DNA of 64,000 nt from CALDSL01 sp039810245 (lineage in GTDB: Bacteria; Chloroflexota; Anaerolineae; Anaerolineales; Anaerolineaceae). Below, piece by piece: positions 16,028 to 25,129 of this stretch. The notes under the pieces are model-generated. The model had not been told where the DNA came from. It saw only the letters and a list, made by a program, of their open reading frames with translations, and made no database searches. The position numbers and the translations under genes were made by a program. Each line of letters opens with the position of its first letter. The first letter of the stretch is position 1. The DNA is taken from NCBI GenBank assembly GCA_039810245.1, contig JBDHWQ010000001.1:124001-188000 (forward strand), given 5' to 3'.

Positions 16028-17117
16028 ATGCAAGACCTGATTGACCGTCTGCGCAGGAGCGCGGACACCATCCGTGAACTACTGGTGCGTCTTTGACTTA
16101 CCCAACCGGGAAAATGAACTCGCGGCACTAGAAAAACAATCCGAGAACCCCGACCTGTGGAACCAGCCTGACGATGCTCAGGCGCTGATGAAAAAGATTG
16201 CCGACCTGCGCAACGAGGTCGAGACCTGGCGCAACCTGGAGCAGCGCACCAAAGACGCGCTGGAGCTGGCCGAGCTGGGTGATGATAGTCTGCGTTCCGA
16301 GCTGGAGCCGGAGACGGCCAAAATTGAAAGCGAAGTCGGGCAGCGCGAGCTGAGCACCCTGCTCGACGGGCCGTACGATCAGGGCAACGCCCTGCTGACG
16401 ATCAACGCCGGCGCGGGCGGCACCGAAGCCCAGGACTGGGCCTCTATGCTGCAGCGTATGTATCTACGCTGGGCTGAGCGCCAGGGCTATTCCACGGAAA
16501 TCCTCGACCTGACCGATGGCGAAGAGGCCGGCATCAAGACCGTGACCATTGCCGTCAACGGGCGTTACGCCTATGGCTACCTGCGCCCGGAGAAAGGCGT
16601 GCATCGCCTGGTACGCCTGTCGCCATTCGATGCGGCCCACCGCCGGCACACGTCTTTTGCCCAGGTGGAAGTGCTGCCCGAAATGGGCGCGGACAGCGAT
16701 ATTCAGATCAACCCGGATGAGCTGCGTATCGATATCTACCGCTCTTCCGGCGCGGGCGGCCAGAACGTGCAGAAGAATGCTACCGCGATACGGCTGACGC
16801 ACATCCCCACCGGGATTGTGGTTTCGTGCCAGAACGAGCGCTCGCAGTTACAGAATCGCGAGAATGCCATGCGCGTGCTGCGCGCCCGGCTGCTGGAGCT
16901 GAAACGCGAAGAGCAGGAACGCGCAAAGGCCGAACTGCGCGGCGTGTACACCAAGGCCGAATGGGGCAGCCAGATCCGCTCGTACGTACTGCACCCGTAC
17001 CAGATGGTCAAAGACCACCGCACCGATTTTGAGGTTGGTAACTCGCAAAGCGTACTGGATGGCGATATTGGGGGTTTTATCGAAGCCTACCTGCGCCAGC
17101 CCGCGGGCGAGGAATAG
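16028..17117 (+). CDS. prfB: Peptide chain release factor 2, programmed +1 frameshift
   Basis: RF2 ends translation at UGA and UAA. The gene is in two frames: ATG at 16028 (after AAGGAG) reads 22 codons to CTT-TGA at 16091-16096; a +1 slip at CTTTGAC continues as 'LDLPNRENELAALEKQSENPDLW...' to 17117, giving about 362 residues, the normal RF2 length. SPF, the UGA-reading tripeptide, occurs in 'RLSPFDAAHRRHTSF', and GGQ (about 243-245) in 'SSGAGGQNVQKN'. The slip makes RF2 regulate its own level. The internal Shine-Dalgarno-like stimulator is weak here (CTGGTG three bases before CTT). Confidence 0.95.
16091..16097 (+). other. RF2 programmed +1 frameshift site
   Basis: CTTTGAC, identical to the conserved slippage heptamer of bacterial prfB. 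The zero frame ends at TGA (16094-16096) and the RF2 body continues from GAC at 16095 in the +1 frame. Confidence 0.93.
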
Positions 17118-17131
17118 AACTTGCAACAAGG

Positions 17132-17168
17132 ATGGGGAGCAGAAACAATCTGCTCCCCATTTTCTTTG
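17132..17168 (+). terminator. Intrinsic terminator of prfB
   Basis: Perfect 12-bp stem ATGGGGAGCAGA / TCTGCTCCCCAT (17132-17143 with 17149-17160), loop AACAA, followed by TTTTCTTT. Confidence 0.9.
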
Positions 17169-17184
17169 CGATGCGAGGATTCCA

Positions 17185-17628
17185 ATGAGCTTTCAAAGCG
17201 ACCCCAACATCATTCGCTGGAAACTGCACCTGCACAGCTCGCCCCAGCAGGTATATGATCTGCTGGCCTCGAACGACGGCCGCGCGCAGTTCTGGGCCGA
17301 ATCAGCGATGGAGCTGGACCACCATATCCAGTTCGTTTTCCCGGATGGGCAAATCTGGCGCGGCAAGATCCTCGATAGCCAGCCGGACAGGCGTTTTCAG
17401 GTGGAGTATTACGGCGGCAGTAAGGCTACCTTCACCCTTTCCGGCGATGGCCAGACCGGCACGCTGCTGGAACTGACTGACGAAGGCGTGCCGGTGAACG
17501 ACCGCGCTGAAGTGATCGCCGGGTGGGTGTCGGTGCTGATGGCGCTGAAAGCCGCCGTGGATTATGGCGTTGACCTGCGCAACCACGACTCAGTCTACAC
17601 CTGGGAGCAGGGCTTCGCGGATAATTAA
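17185..17628 (+). CDS. SRPBCC (START/AHSA1-like) domain protein
   Basis: Small hydrophobic-ligand-binding fold; the ligand is unknown. The 147-residue protein shows the pattern 'KLHLHSSPQQVYDLLASNDGRAQFWAESA', strands 'HIQFVFPDGQIWRGKILDSQPDRRFQVEYYGGSKATFTL', and a long C-terminal helix 'VSVLMALKAAVDYGVDL', as in AHSA1-like proteins. The frame is open upstream through the prfB end, but the ATG at 17185, after GAGGA and beyond the terminator, begins the fold. Its stop codon overlaps the stop codon of the convergent tex gene. Confidence 0.8.
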   Translation: MSFQSDPNIIRWKLHLHSSPQQVYDLLASNDGRAQFWAESAMELDHHIQFVFPDGQIWRGKILDSQPDRRFQVEYYGGSKATFTLSGDGQTGTLLELTDEGVPVNDRAEVIAGWVSVLMALKAAVDYGVDLRNHDSVYTWEQGFADN

Positions 17629-19766
17629 TCCGTTTTCGCCCACGCCAGTGAAATGCGCCCGCGCTCGGCCTCGACTTTGAGGATCGAGACCGTGATCACG
17701 TCGCCTACCTGCAGCGCCGTACCGGATGGAATCTGCGAACGGTGCAACAGGCCGTCCTGTTTGACGCCGATATCCACAAACGCGCCGAAGTCGACCACGT
17801 TGCGCACTGTTCCGTTCAGCTCCATGCCTGGCAGCAAGTCATCCATTGAAAGCACATCGCTGCGCAGGATGGGCGCGGGCAGGTCTTCGCGTGGGTCTCG
17901 CCCGGGACGCAGGATCTGCTCGAAGATATCGGTGAGCGTGGGTATGCCGGTGTTTAGCTCGCGCGCCAACTCTTCGAGGGTTGTGACGCCCAGAAGCGCA
18001 TCCAGCGCAGCGCGTTTGTGTTCCAGCGGCGCGTCGATGCGAATACCGGCCAGCTCAAGCACCTGCTTTGCCACCGCGTAGCTCTCCGGGTGGATTGCGC
18101 TGGCGTCGAGCGGTTGGTCGCCGTCGCGCACACGCAGGAAACCGGCCGCCTGCTCAAACGCCTTAGGTCCCAAACCGCTGACCTTTTTCATCGCCGCGCG
18201 GCTGGCGAAACGCCCGTTGGCATCGCGGTAGGTAACAATATTCTCAGCCAGTTTTGGCCCGATGCCGGAGACGTGGGTAAGTAGCGCGGGTGAGGCGGTG
18301 TTCAGATCCACGCCTACGCGATTGACCACGCTTTCCACCACACCCTGCAGCGCCCGCGCCAGCGCGGGCTGATCCACATCATGCTGGTACATGCCCACGC
18401 CGATGGCTTTCGGCTCGATCTTGACCAGCTCGGCCAGCGGGTCCTGCACGCGCCGCGCAATGGATACCGCTCCACGCAGCGATACGTCCATATCCGGCAG
18501 CTCTGCGCGCGCCAGCGGGCTGGCGCTATAGACACTGGCCCCAGCTTCGTTGGTAATGACGTAATGCACGCCCGGATGGCGCTTGATCAGGTCGGCGATG
18601 AGCTGCTCGGTCTCGCGCGAAGCCGTGCCGTTGCCGCTGGAAACCAGGTCTACGCCATGACGCTGCACCAGCGTCGAGAGCGTCTCCAGCGCCGCGGCCC
18701 ATTTTTTGACCGGCTCGTGCGGGTAAATGGTCGCCTGCTCCAGCACCTTTCCGGTGGGATCGACTACCACGACCTTGCAGCCGGTGCGGTAGCCAGGGTC
18801 TACGCCCATTACCGTGTGGCCGGCCAGCGGCGGCTGGCTGAGCAGCGCGCGCAGGTTGGACGCAAACACGCCGATGGCATGCCCTTCGGCTTTCTCGGTC
18901 AGCGCAGTGCGCACCCCGCGCTCAATAGCCGGAAGCAGCAAGCGCTCGGCGGCATCCAGGATGGCCAGCTCCATCTGCTCGGCCAGTGGCGAGCGCGGAT
19001 TGGGTTTATAGCTGGCCTCGATGCTGCCACGCCAATCGCGTTCTGAAATGACTACACGCAAGCGAAGTACTTTTTCCACCTCGCCGCGGTTCATCGCCAG
19101 CACCTGATGCGGCCGCAGCAGATCAATGCGGCATTCGTAATCATAATACATCTCGTACACACGGCGCGCATCTTCCGCGCCCTCCACCAGATCAGATTGC
19201 AGCATGCCCCACTTCATGGCGCGCTCGCGCGCAGCCTGGCGCACTTCGGTGCTGTCGCTGATCGATTCCGCGACAATATCGCGCGCTCCTTCCAGAGCAG
19301 CAGTAGCGCTCTCCACCTGGTCGCTGAGGAATGGCGCTGCAATCTGATCGGCAGTCTGTTTGCTCACCGGCTGCTGCAGAATCAGGTCGGCCAGCCCTTG
19401 CAGGCCTTTTTCACGCGCCACGCTGGCGCGTGTCTTGCGCTTGGGCTTATAGGGTTGGTACAGGTCGTCCAGCAGCGTGCGCGTATCGGCGGCCATGATC
19501 TGCGCGCGCAGTTCATCAGTTAGCTTACCCTGCTCTTCAATCGAAGCCAGGACGGTGGAGCGGCGTTCATCCACCGCGCGCAAGGTCTGCACCTGCTCCT
19601 CAATCTGGCGAATTTGTTCTTCGTCCAGCCCGCCGGTGACCTCTTTGCGATAGCGTGCAATAAATGGCAGCGTGTTACCTTCATCCAGAAGCTGAATGGT
19701 AGCTGCAACTTTGCCGGCCGGCACATTCAGCCTAGCAGCGATTTTGTGGTCATACGTCTGAGTCAT
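17625..19766 (-). CDS. tex: Tex-family RNA-binding transcription accessory protein
   Basis: Nucleic-acid-binding protein linked to transcription and stress tolerance. The 713-residue protein has the Tex N-terminal helical domain ('TLPFIARYRKEVTGGLDEEQI', 'YQPYKPKRKTRASVAREKGL'), the YqgF/RNase H-like domain ('VMGVDPGYRTGCKVVVVDP', about 315-440), tandem helix-hairpin-helix ('SPALLTHVSGIGPKLAENIV', 'VSGLGPKAFEQAAGF') and an S1 domain near the end ('GMELNGTVRNVVDFGAFVDIGVKQDGLLH'). The frame extends 13 codons further up; I start at the ATG at 19766, preceded by AAAGAAG. It lies 71 bp downstream of pfkA on the same strand. Confidence 0.95.
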   Translation of the reverse strand: MTQTYDHKIAARLNVPAGKVAATIQLLDEGNTLPFIARYRKEVTGGLDEEQIRQIEEQVQTLRAVDERRSTVLASIEEQGKLTDELRAQIMAADTRTLLDDLYQPYKPKRKTRASVAREKGLQGLADLILQQPVSKQTADQIAAPFLSDQVESATAALEGARDIVAESISDSTEVRQAARERAMKWGMLQSDLVEGAEDARRVYEMYYDYECRIDLLRPHQVLAMNRGEVEKVLRLRVVISERDWRGSIEASYKPNPRSPLAEQMELAILDAAERLLLPAIERGVRTALTEKAEGHAIGVFASNLRALLSQPPLAGHTVMGVDPGYRTGCKVVVVDPTGKVLEQATIYPHEPVKKWAAALETLSTLVQRHGVDLVSSGNGTASRETEQLIADLIKRHPGVHYVITNEAGASVYSASPLARAELPDMDVSLRGAVSIARRVQDPLAELVKIEPKAIGVGMYQHDVDQPALARALQGVVESVVNRVGVDLNTASPALLTHVSGIGPKLAENIVTYRDANGRFASRAAMKKVSGLGPKAFEQAAGFLRVRDGDQPLDASAIHPESYAVAKQVLELAGIRIDAPLEHKRAALDALLGVTTLEELARELNTGIPTLTDIFEQILRPGRDPREDLPAPILRSDVLSMDDLLPGMELNGTVRNVVDFGAFVDIGVKQDGLLHRSQIPSGTALQVGDVITVSILKVEAERGRISLAWAKTD

Positions 19767-19785
19767 GGTAGCTTCTTTGCTTTCA

Positions 19786-19815
19786 ACAAAAATAGCCCGC
19801 GGCATTCCCCGCAGG
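19786..19815 (-). terminator. Terminator between pfkA and tex (minus strand)
   Basis: On the minus strand, CCTGCGG and CCGCGGG (19815-19809 with 19802-19796) pair around GGAATG with one wobble, followed by CTATTTTTG. It would end pfkA transcripts or let part of them read on into tex. Confidence 0.55.
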
Positions 19816-19837
19816 CCGGGGGATTCTTAGATCGATG

Positions 19838-20809
19838 TCAGTCGAGAATTTTTGCCATGGTGATCATACGCGGGTCGAGCGTTTTGTGATTGGCGATCAC
19901 TTCACTCAATGGCGTTGTTTTCATCTCGCTCTTGATCAACCCGACCAGCACGCCGTATTCGCCGCGCAGCAGTGTCTCAACGGCAGCCGTGCCCAGACGT
20001 GAAGCCAGGATACGATCAAACGCGCTGGGGACGCCGCCGCGCTGTACGTGGCCAAGCTGGGTGGCACGCACGCTAAAACCCAACCGCTCTTTGTGCGTGC
20101 TGAAGTAATCGATCAATGCCTGGGCATTATACTTCGCGCCCTCGGCCACCACAATCAGCGCGTGTTCCTTGCCACGCTGGTACGCTGAGGCGATGATCCC
20201 GGCGATATCTTCCGGGTTGGTTTCTATTTCGGGCAGCACCACGGCTTCCGCGCCTCCGGCGATGCCGGACATGAGCGCCAGGTAGCCGCAGTCGCGGCCC
20301 ATCACCTCCACCAGAAAGGCGCGCTGGTGCGAGGACGCGGTGGTTTTCAGGCGGTCAATCGCTTCGAGCGAGATATTTAGCGCCGTGTCCACCCCGATGG
20401 TGATTTCCGAGCCATACAGGTCGTTATCAATGGTAGAAGACACACCAACCGTGGGAAAGCCACGGCGCGAGATGGCTTCATTGCCGGTCTGTGAGCCATT
20501 GCCGCCGATGACTACCAGCGCGTCAATATGGTATTCATTCAGTGTGCGCAGCGCGCGGATTTGCCCTTCTTCGGTATGGAATTCCGGCGCGCGCGCGCTG
20601 CCCAGCATTGTGCCGCCGCGTTGGATGATGCCGCCAACTTCGCGCGGGCCCAGCGGCTGCACGCGGCCATTGATCAACCCCTGGTAGCCGTTGCGGATAC
20701 CGTATACTTCCAGGTTATTGGCTGCGCCCATGCGCACTACAGCGCGGATGGCCGCGTTCATGCCGGGCGCATCGCCGCCGCTGGTTAATACGCCAATTCT
20801 ACGAATCAT
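19838..20809 (-). CDS. pfkA: 6-phosphofructokinase
   Basis: Phosphorylates fructose 6-phosphate in glycolysis. The 323-residue length is typical of bacterial ATP-PFK. Visible motifs: 'GVLTSGGDAPGMNAAIR' (N-terminus), IGGNGSQTG (101-109), 'STIDNDLYGSEITIGVDTA' with the catalytic-base aspartate at 128, 'SSHQRAFLVEVMGRDCG', and 'RATQLGHVQRGGVPSAFDR'. Residue 104 is Asn where most ATP-PFKs have Asp (GGDGS); the next residue is Gly, which normally indicates ATP rather than pyrophosphate use. GAGGTG precedes the ATG. Divergent from the flavoprotein operon. Confidence 0.93.
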   Translation of the reverse strand: MIRRIGVLTSGGDAPGMNAAIRAVVRMGAANNLEVYGIRNGYQGLINGRVQPLGPREVGGIIQRGGTMLGSARAPEFHTEEGQIRALRTLNEYHIDALVVIGGNGSQTGNEAISRRGFPTVGVSSTIDNDLYGSEITIGVDTALNISLEAIDRLKTTASSHQRAFLVEVMGRDCGYLALMSGIAGGAEAVVLPEIETNPEDIAGIIASAYQRGKEHALIVVAEGAKYNAQALIDYFSTHKERLGFSVRATQLGHVQRGGVPSAFDRILASRLGTAAVETLLRGEYGVLVGLIKSEMKTTPLSEVIANHKTLDPRMITMAKILD

Positions 20810-21067
20810 GCAAACACCTCATTCTCTTCTTCTTTGTCGGTTAGATTTTATCATGAACGCACGCTGATCGTGCCGCAAGCGTTTATGGTAGCAAAAATAT
20901 GGGTTTTCCACTCGTAATAGGACGAATTTCGCCGATATGTGATATCTATCAAGGATTTTCCCGAAGAACGGAACATGAGCCGGACGGCGTCCACGTGGCA
21001 TAATACGTAATGGAAAATTGTTTCTGCCAGTGCGCGTCTATCCGTTCCCGTTGAAAAGGATACCTCT

Positions 21068-23155
21068 ATGGCTGAGTACAGGATCAAAAAGCACCCAATC
21101 CTATCTATCCCTGACCGGGAGAAGGTTACCTTCTTCTGGCAGGGAACCCCAATCACCGCCTTTCAAGGCGAGACGATTTCTTCAGCCTTATTCGCGAATG
21201 GCATCCGTACCTTCGGACACCATCATAAAGACGGATCCCCCCAGGGGATTTTTTGTGCTAACGGCCAGTGCGCGCAGTGCATGGTGATCGCAAACCAAAA
21301 GCCGGTGAAATCGTGCATGGAGCTGGTGCAAGAAGGCTTGCAGGTAGAGCCGGCGGATGGGCTGCCGGTACTGCCGCAGGTGAACGCCGCGCCAACCACC
21401 GGCGCGGTGCAGCAGATGGACGTGCAGGTGCTGATTATCGGTGGTGGACCGGCGGGCATGTCCGCGGCCAGTGAGCTGGGAAAACTGGGGCTAAAGGTGA
21501 TGCTGGTAGATGACAAGCACCGCCTGGGCGGCAAGCTGGTGCTGCAAACCCACCGCTTCTTTGGTTCCACCCAGGCCGTGTTTGCGGGCACGCGCGGCAT
21601 TGATATCGCCACGCGGCTGGAAAAGCAGGTGCGCCGCTACCCCAGCGTGGATATCTGGCTGCAATCAACCGCCCTGGCGGTATTCAGCGACCATAACGTT
21701 GGCATCCTCAAGGATGGCAACACTTACGTGCTGGTGCGGCCAGAGGTGCTGCTGGTGGCGGCCGGCGCGCGCGAAAAATCGCTGGCATTTAAGGGCAATA
21801 CTTTGCCCGGCGTTTACGGCGCTGGCGCGTTCCAGACGCTGGTCAACCGCGACCTGGTGCGCCCTTCGGAAAAGTTGTTTATCGTCGGCGGCGGAAACGT
21901 GGGGCTGATCGCCGGATACCACGCGCTGCAGGCTGGCATTGGCGTGGTGGGCCTGGTGGAAGCCCTGCCCGAGTGTGGTGGTTATAAGGTACACAAAGAT
22001 AAGCTGGCGCGCATGGGCGTGCCCATTTACACATCACACACCATCCTGAGCGCCAACGGCAAGGATGAGGTCGAATCGGTTACGATTGCCCAGGTGAATG
22101 AGAAATTCCAGCCCATCCCCGGCACCGAAAAGTCGTTTGCCTGCGATACGGTACTGATCGCTGTGGGCCTCGACCCGGTGAACGAGTTTACGCACAAGGC
22201 CGAAGAGTTCGGCCTGCCGGTGTTTGCCGCTGGCGACGCGGAAGAAATCGCCGAAGCTTCTGCGGCCATGTTCTCGGGCAAAATCAAGGGCGTGGAAATC
22301 GCGCGCTACCTGGGCGCGGATGTACCACCGGTGCCGGAAGAATGGTATCGCACCGGAGAAATTCTCAAATCCAAGCCAGGCAGGATTTTTGAAGAACAGC
22401 TCCCCGAAGTGGCGCGCGGCGTCATGCCAGTGATCCACTGCACGCAGGAAATCCCCTGCAACCCGTGCGCGGCGCTGTGCTCGCACGGGCTGATCGAAAT
22501 CTCCAACCGCGATATCCGCCAGGTTCCCACTTTCCTGGGCAATGAAATGTGCTGCGAAGTGTGCGAGTGCTGCGTGGTGGGTTGCCCCGGGCTGGCTATC
22601 ACACTGGTAGATTACCGCAACAACCCGGAAGAGCCGATTGTCTCCATCCCCTATGAGTTTACGCGCGAAGTCTTGCAGGAACGTGAGCAGGTGACGGCGC
22701 TGGACACCGACGGCAACGAGCTGGGCGTGCTGGAAGTGCTGGGAATGCACACCATCCCCAACAACGACCGCACGCTGGTGGTGCAGGTGCAGGCGCCGCG
22801 CGCGTATGCCCGCCGCATTGCCGGTATCCGCATCCAGGAAAGCCCGATTATTACCCCAATGGAACAGTACGTGGAACACGTGACGGATGACACCATCATC
22901 TGCCGCTGCGAGCGCGTTTCGGCTGGCGAAATCCGTGCTATGATCCGCCAGGGCTACCGCGACATCAACGAGATCAAGGCTGTCAGCCGGGCCGGGATGG
23001 GCGCGTGTGGCTCCAAGACCTGCAACAGCCTGATTTACCGCCTGTTCCGTGAGGAAGGCGTGCCCGCCAGTGAAGTGGTGGATAACACCCGCCGGCCAAT
23101 GTTCGTCGAAGTGCCACTGGGCGTATTTGCCGCTGCCGATGGAAATGAGGAATAA
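21068..23155 (+). CDS. Fused flavoprotein/iron-sulfur dehydrogenase subunit (HcnA-HcnB/SoxA-like)
   Basis: Predicted electron-transfer subunit of a membrane-free amine or amino-acid dehydrogenase. Domains in order: a 2Fe-2S ferredoxin-like domain with Cys63, 68, 71 and 83; a pyridine-nucleotide-disulfide oxidoreductase fold with GGGPAG (125-130) and a second 'IVGGGNVGL'; a cysteine-rich ferredoxin-like segment ('CNPCAALC', 'CCEVCECCVVGCPG'); and a C-terminal BFD-like 2Fe-2S domain ('CRCERVSAGEI', 'GACGSKTC'). In other bacteria these parts are often separate genes (as in hydrogen cyanide synthase, opine oxidase or proline dehydrogenase sets). The DAO-family gene follows 3 bp later. The substrate is not identifiable; cyanide synthase itself is unlikely from context. 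Confidence 0.85.
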   Translation: MAEYRIKKHPILSIPDREKVTFFWQGTPITAFQGETISSALFANGIRTFGHHHKDGSPQGIFCANGQCAQCMVIANQKPVKSCMELVQEGLQVEPADGLPVLPQVNAAPTTGAVQQMDVQVLIIGGGPAGMSAASELGKLGLKVMLVDDKHRLGGKLVLQTHRFFGSTQAVFAGTRGIDIATRLEKQVRRYPSVDIWLQSTALAVFSDHNVGILKDGNTYVLVRPEVLLVAAGAREKSLAFKGNTLPGVYGAGAFQTLVNRDLVRPSEKLFIVGGGNVGLIAGYHALQAGIGVVGLVEALPECGGYKVHKDKLARMGVPIYTSHTILSANGKDEVESVTIAQVNEKFQPIPGTEKSFACDTVLIAVGLDPVNEFTHKAEEFGLPVFAAGDAEEIAEASAAMFSGKIKGVEIARYLGADVPPVPEEWYRTGEILKSKPGRIFEEQLPEVARGVMPVIHCTQEIPCNPCAALCSHGLIEISNRDIRQVPTFLGNEMCCEVCECCVVGCPGLAITLVDYRNNPEEPIVSIPYEFTREVLQEREQVTALDTDGNELGVLEVLGMHTIPNNDRTLVVQVQAPRAYARRIAGIRIQESPIITPMEQYVEHVTDDTIICRCERVSAGEIRAMIRQGYRDINEIKAVSRAGMGACGSKTCNSLIYRLFREEGVPASEVVDNTRRPMFVEVPLGVFAAADGNEE

Positions 23156-23158
23156 TCC

Positions 23159-24325
23159 ATGAACGGGAACAACCAACCTCACTACGATGTAATTGTAATT
23201 GGCGGTGGCTCGATTGGCGCGCCGCTGGCGCTTTCGCTGCGCCAGGCGGGTTTCAAAACGCTGGTGATCGAACAGTTCGCCAGCATCGGGCAGGGTTCGA
23301 ACAAGAAAGCCATTGGCGGTATTCGCGCAACGCACTCCGACCCGGCCAAAATCCGATTGAGCCTGCGTTCGATCGAAATCTTCTCTACATGGAAAGAGCT
23401 GTACGGCGACGATATTGAGTGGATTAAGGGTGGGTACGTCTTTGTAGCGCGCACCCCGCGCGAGGAAAAGACGCTCAAAGACCTGCTGGTGACGCAAAAA
23501 TCGCTGGGCTTAAAGATTGATTGGCTCAACCAGGCGCAAATGCTCGAGCTGGTTCCGGACCTCAACCCGGTGGGCCTGGTAGGCGGCACGTACTCGCCGG
23601 ATGACGGCAACGCCTCGCCACTGCTGGCTATCCACGCCTTTTATCGTAAAGCCTGCGCGTTGGGCGCCGAGTTCCGCTTCAACGAAAAGGTCACCGAAGT
23701 CATCGTGGAGCACGGCAAAGTGCGCGGCGTGGTTACCGATAAAGGCAAGTATGCTGCCGAGGTAGTAATTAATGCGGCCGGCCCGTGGGCAGCCGACGCG
23801 GGTAAGATGGTGGGCATGACCATCCCGGTCACGCCCGATTCGCACGAGGCCGCGATCACTGAGCCGGTGGCGCGCTTCCTCGACCCGATGATCGTCGACA
23901 TCCAGCCTATGCCCGGTTCATCCAATTATTATTTCTACCAGCACTACACCGGGCAGATCGTGTTCTGCATCACCCCCAGCCCGCAGATCTGGGGATTGGA
24001 CATGCGCGAGACCAGCTCGTTTCTGCCCATGGTGGCGCGCCGCATGGTGGACCTGATGCCGCGGCTGAAGAATATCCGCGTGCGCCGCACCTGGCGCGGC
24101 CTGTACCCCATGACTCCCGACGGTTTCCCGCTGGTGGGCTGGTCGCAGGAAGTGCCGGGGTACCTGCTGGCGGTAGGCATGTGCGGCCAGGGCTTTATGC
24201 TTGGCCCGGGCCTGGGTGAGCTGATCGCACGCCTGGTGGATGGCAGCATCACCGCGGAAGATGAGGAGACGCTGTCGTATCTCTCGCCGTACCGGCAGTT
24301 CGCCGGGCAGGAACTGCTCAAGTAA
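23159..24325 (+). CDS. FAD-dependent oxidoreductase, DAO family (catalytic partner)
   Basis: Probable substrate-oxidising subunit acting with the preceding protein on an amino acid or secondary amine (glycine, sarcosine or proline-like). The 388-residue chain starts with the FAD motif 'VIVIGGGSIGAPLALSLRQAG', then 'GSNKKAIGGIRATHSDP', a substrate-domain strand set, and ends with 'MCGQGFMLGPGLGELIARLVDG', the C-terminal FAD-contact motif of the glycine/sarcosine oxidase group. The ATG is three bases after the upstream stop, preceded by a GAGGAAT ribosome site. A perfect terminator follows. Confidence 0.87.
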   Translation: MNGNNQPHYDVIVIGGGSIGAPLALSLRQAGFKTLVIEQFASIGQGSNKKAIGGIRATHSDPAKIRLSLRSIEIFSTWKELYGDDIEWIKGGYVFVARTPREEKTLKDLLVTQKSLGLKIDWLNQAQMLELVPDLNPVGLVGGTYSPDDGNASPLLAIHAFYRKACALGAEFRFNEKVTEVIVEHGKVRGVVTDKGKYAAEVVINAAGPWAADAGKMVGMTIPVTPDSHEAAITEPVARFLDPMIVDIQPMPGSSNYYFYQHYTGQIVFCITPSPQIWGLDMRETSSFLPMVARRMVDLMPRLKNIRVRRTWRGLYPMTPDGFPLVGWSQEVPGYLLAVGMCGQGFMLGPGLGELIARLVDGSITAEDEETLSYLSPYRQFAGQELLK

Positions 24326-24329
24326 AACT

Positions 24330-24368
24330 ACCGGTGGGGCCGCGACGCGGCCCCACCGGTTTTTATTT
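24330..24368 (+). terminator. Intrinsic terminator of the flavoprotein operon
   Basis: Perfect 14-bp stem (24330-24343 with 24347-24360) around GAC, followed by TTTTATTTT. Confidence 0.92.
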
Positions 24369-24381
24369 TGCGTGTCGAGTG

Positions 24382-24409
24382 TTGCCGATCTAAAAAAAGC
24401 GGTTACAAT
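24382..24409 (+). promoter_or_regulatory. Promoter of the HAD / beta-glucosidase operon
   Basis: TTGCCG (24382-24387) and TACAAT (24404-24409) are separated by 16 bp. They lie just after the terminator and about 48 bp before the HAD gene. Confidence 0.55.
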
Positions 24410-24456
24410 CATCACGCGGGCAAACCGGCCCGCGCATTCTATTTTCTGGTTGTAAT

Positions 24457-25116
24457 ATGCCCATTCGCGGTCTGGTTTTTGATTTTGATGGTCTGATCCT
24501 CGATACTGAAGTGCCATCTTACCAGGCATGGCAGGAAGTCTATCGCTCTAACGGTCACGAGCTGCCACTGGAGAACTGGGTGCATGTCATCGGCACCTCG
24601 TTTGGCGTGTTTGACCCCTACCTGGACCTGCAAACGCTCACCGGCGCAGCCATCAATCGCCAGCACGTTGAAGCCTACACTCGCGCGCGCACGCTGGAGC
24701 TGCTGCAGGGGATGCAGCCCATGCCCGGCGTGCTGGAAACGATCCAGGCCGCGCACAGGTTGGGTCTCAGGCTGGCGGTGGCATCCAGCTCGTCCAGCGC
24801 ATGGGTGCTCAGTCACCTGCGCCGGCTGGGGCTGGAACAGGCATTTGAAGTCATCGTCACGCGGGATGATGTGACCGCGGTCAAACCCGACCCGGCGTTA
24901 TTCCGGCTGGCGGTGGAGCGGATGGGGCTGCCGCCGGGCGACGCGCTGGCGCTGGAAGATTCACTCAACGGCATTCTCTCGGCGCGCGCCGCCGGGCTGC
25001 ACACCGTCGCCATCCCCAACGCCATTACCGCAGGGCTGGATTTCCGTGCCGCCGACCTGGTGCTACCATCGATGTGCGCCCTTTCCTTAGAAAGTATCCT
25101 TAACCGTTTTGCATAG
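24457..25116 (+). CDS. HAD superfamily hydrolase, beta-phosphoglucomutase-like
   Basis: Likely phosphatase or phosphomutase. The 219-residue protein has motif I 'VFDFDGLILDTE', a helical cap (about 20-85), motif II 'LAVASSSSSAWV', motif III Lys in 'VTAVKPDPALF' and motif IV 'LALEDSLNGILSARAAG', the pattern of the beta-PGM/phosphoglycolate phosphatase group. Placed directly ahead of a beta-glucosidase gene (13 bp), so a role with sugar phosphates is plausible but unproven. The ribosome site is weak. Confidence 0.88.
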   Translation: MPIRGLVFDFDGLILDTEVPSYQAWQEVYRSNGHELPLENWVHVIGTSFGVFDPYLDLQTLTGAAINRQHVEAYTRARTLELLQGMQPMPGVLETIQAAHRLGLRLAVASSSSSAWVLSHLRRLGLEQAFEVIVTRDDVTAVKPDPALFRLAVERMGLPPGDALALEDSLNGILSARAAGLHTVAIPNAITAGLDFRAADLVLPSMCALSLESILNRFA

Positions 25117-25129
25117 AACAGGAGACAAC

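Noticed and set aside
16041..16094. RF2 starting within a single continuous frame at 16041
   Set aside because: Its first residues do not resemble RF2; the ATG at 16028 with ribosome site plus CTTTGAC frameshift reproduces the known gene structure.
22034..23497. Minus-strand 487-codon frame opposite the flavoprotein genes
   Set aside because: Shadow frame; both plus-strand genes have cofactor motifs throughout.
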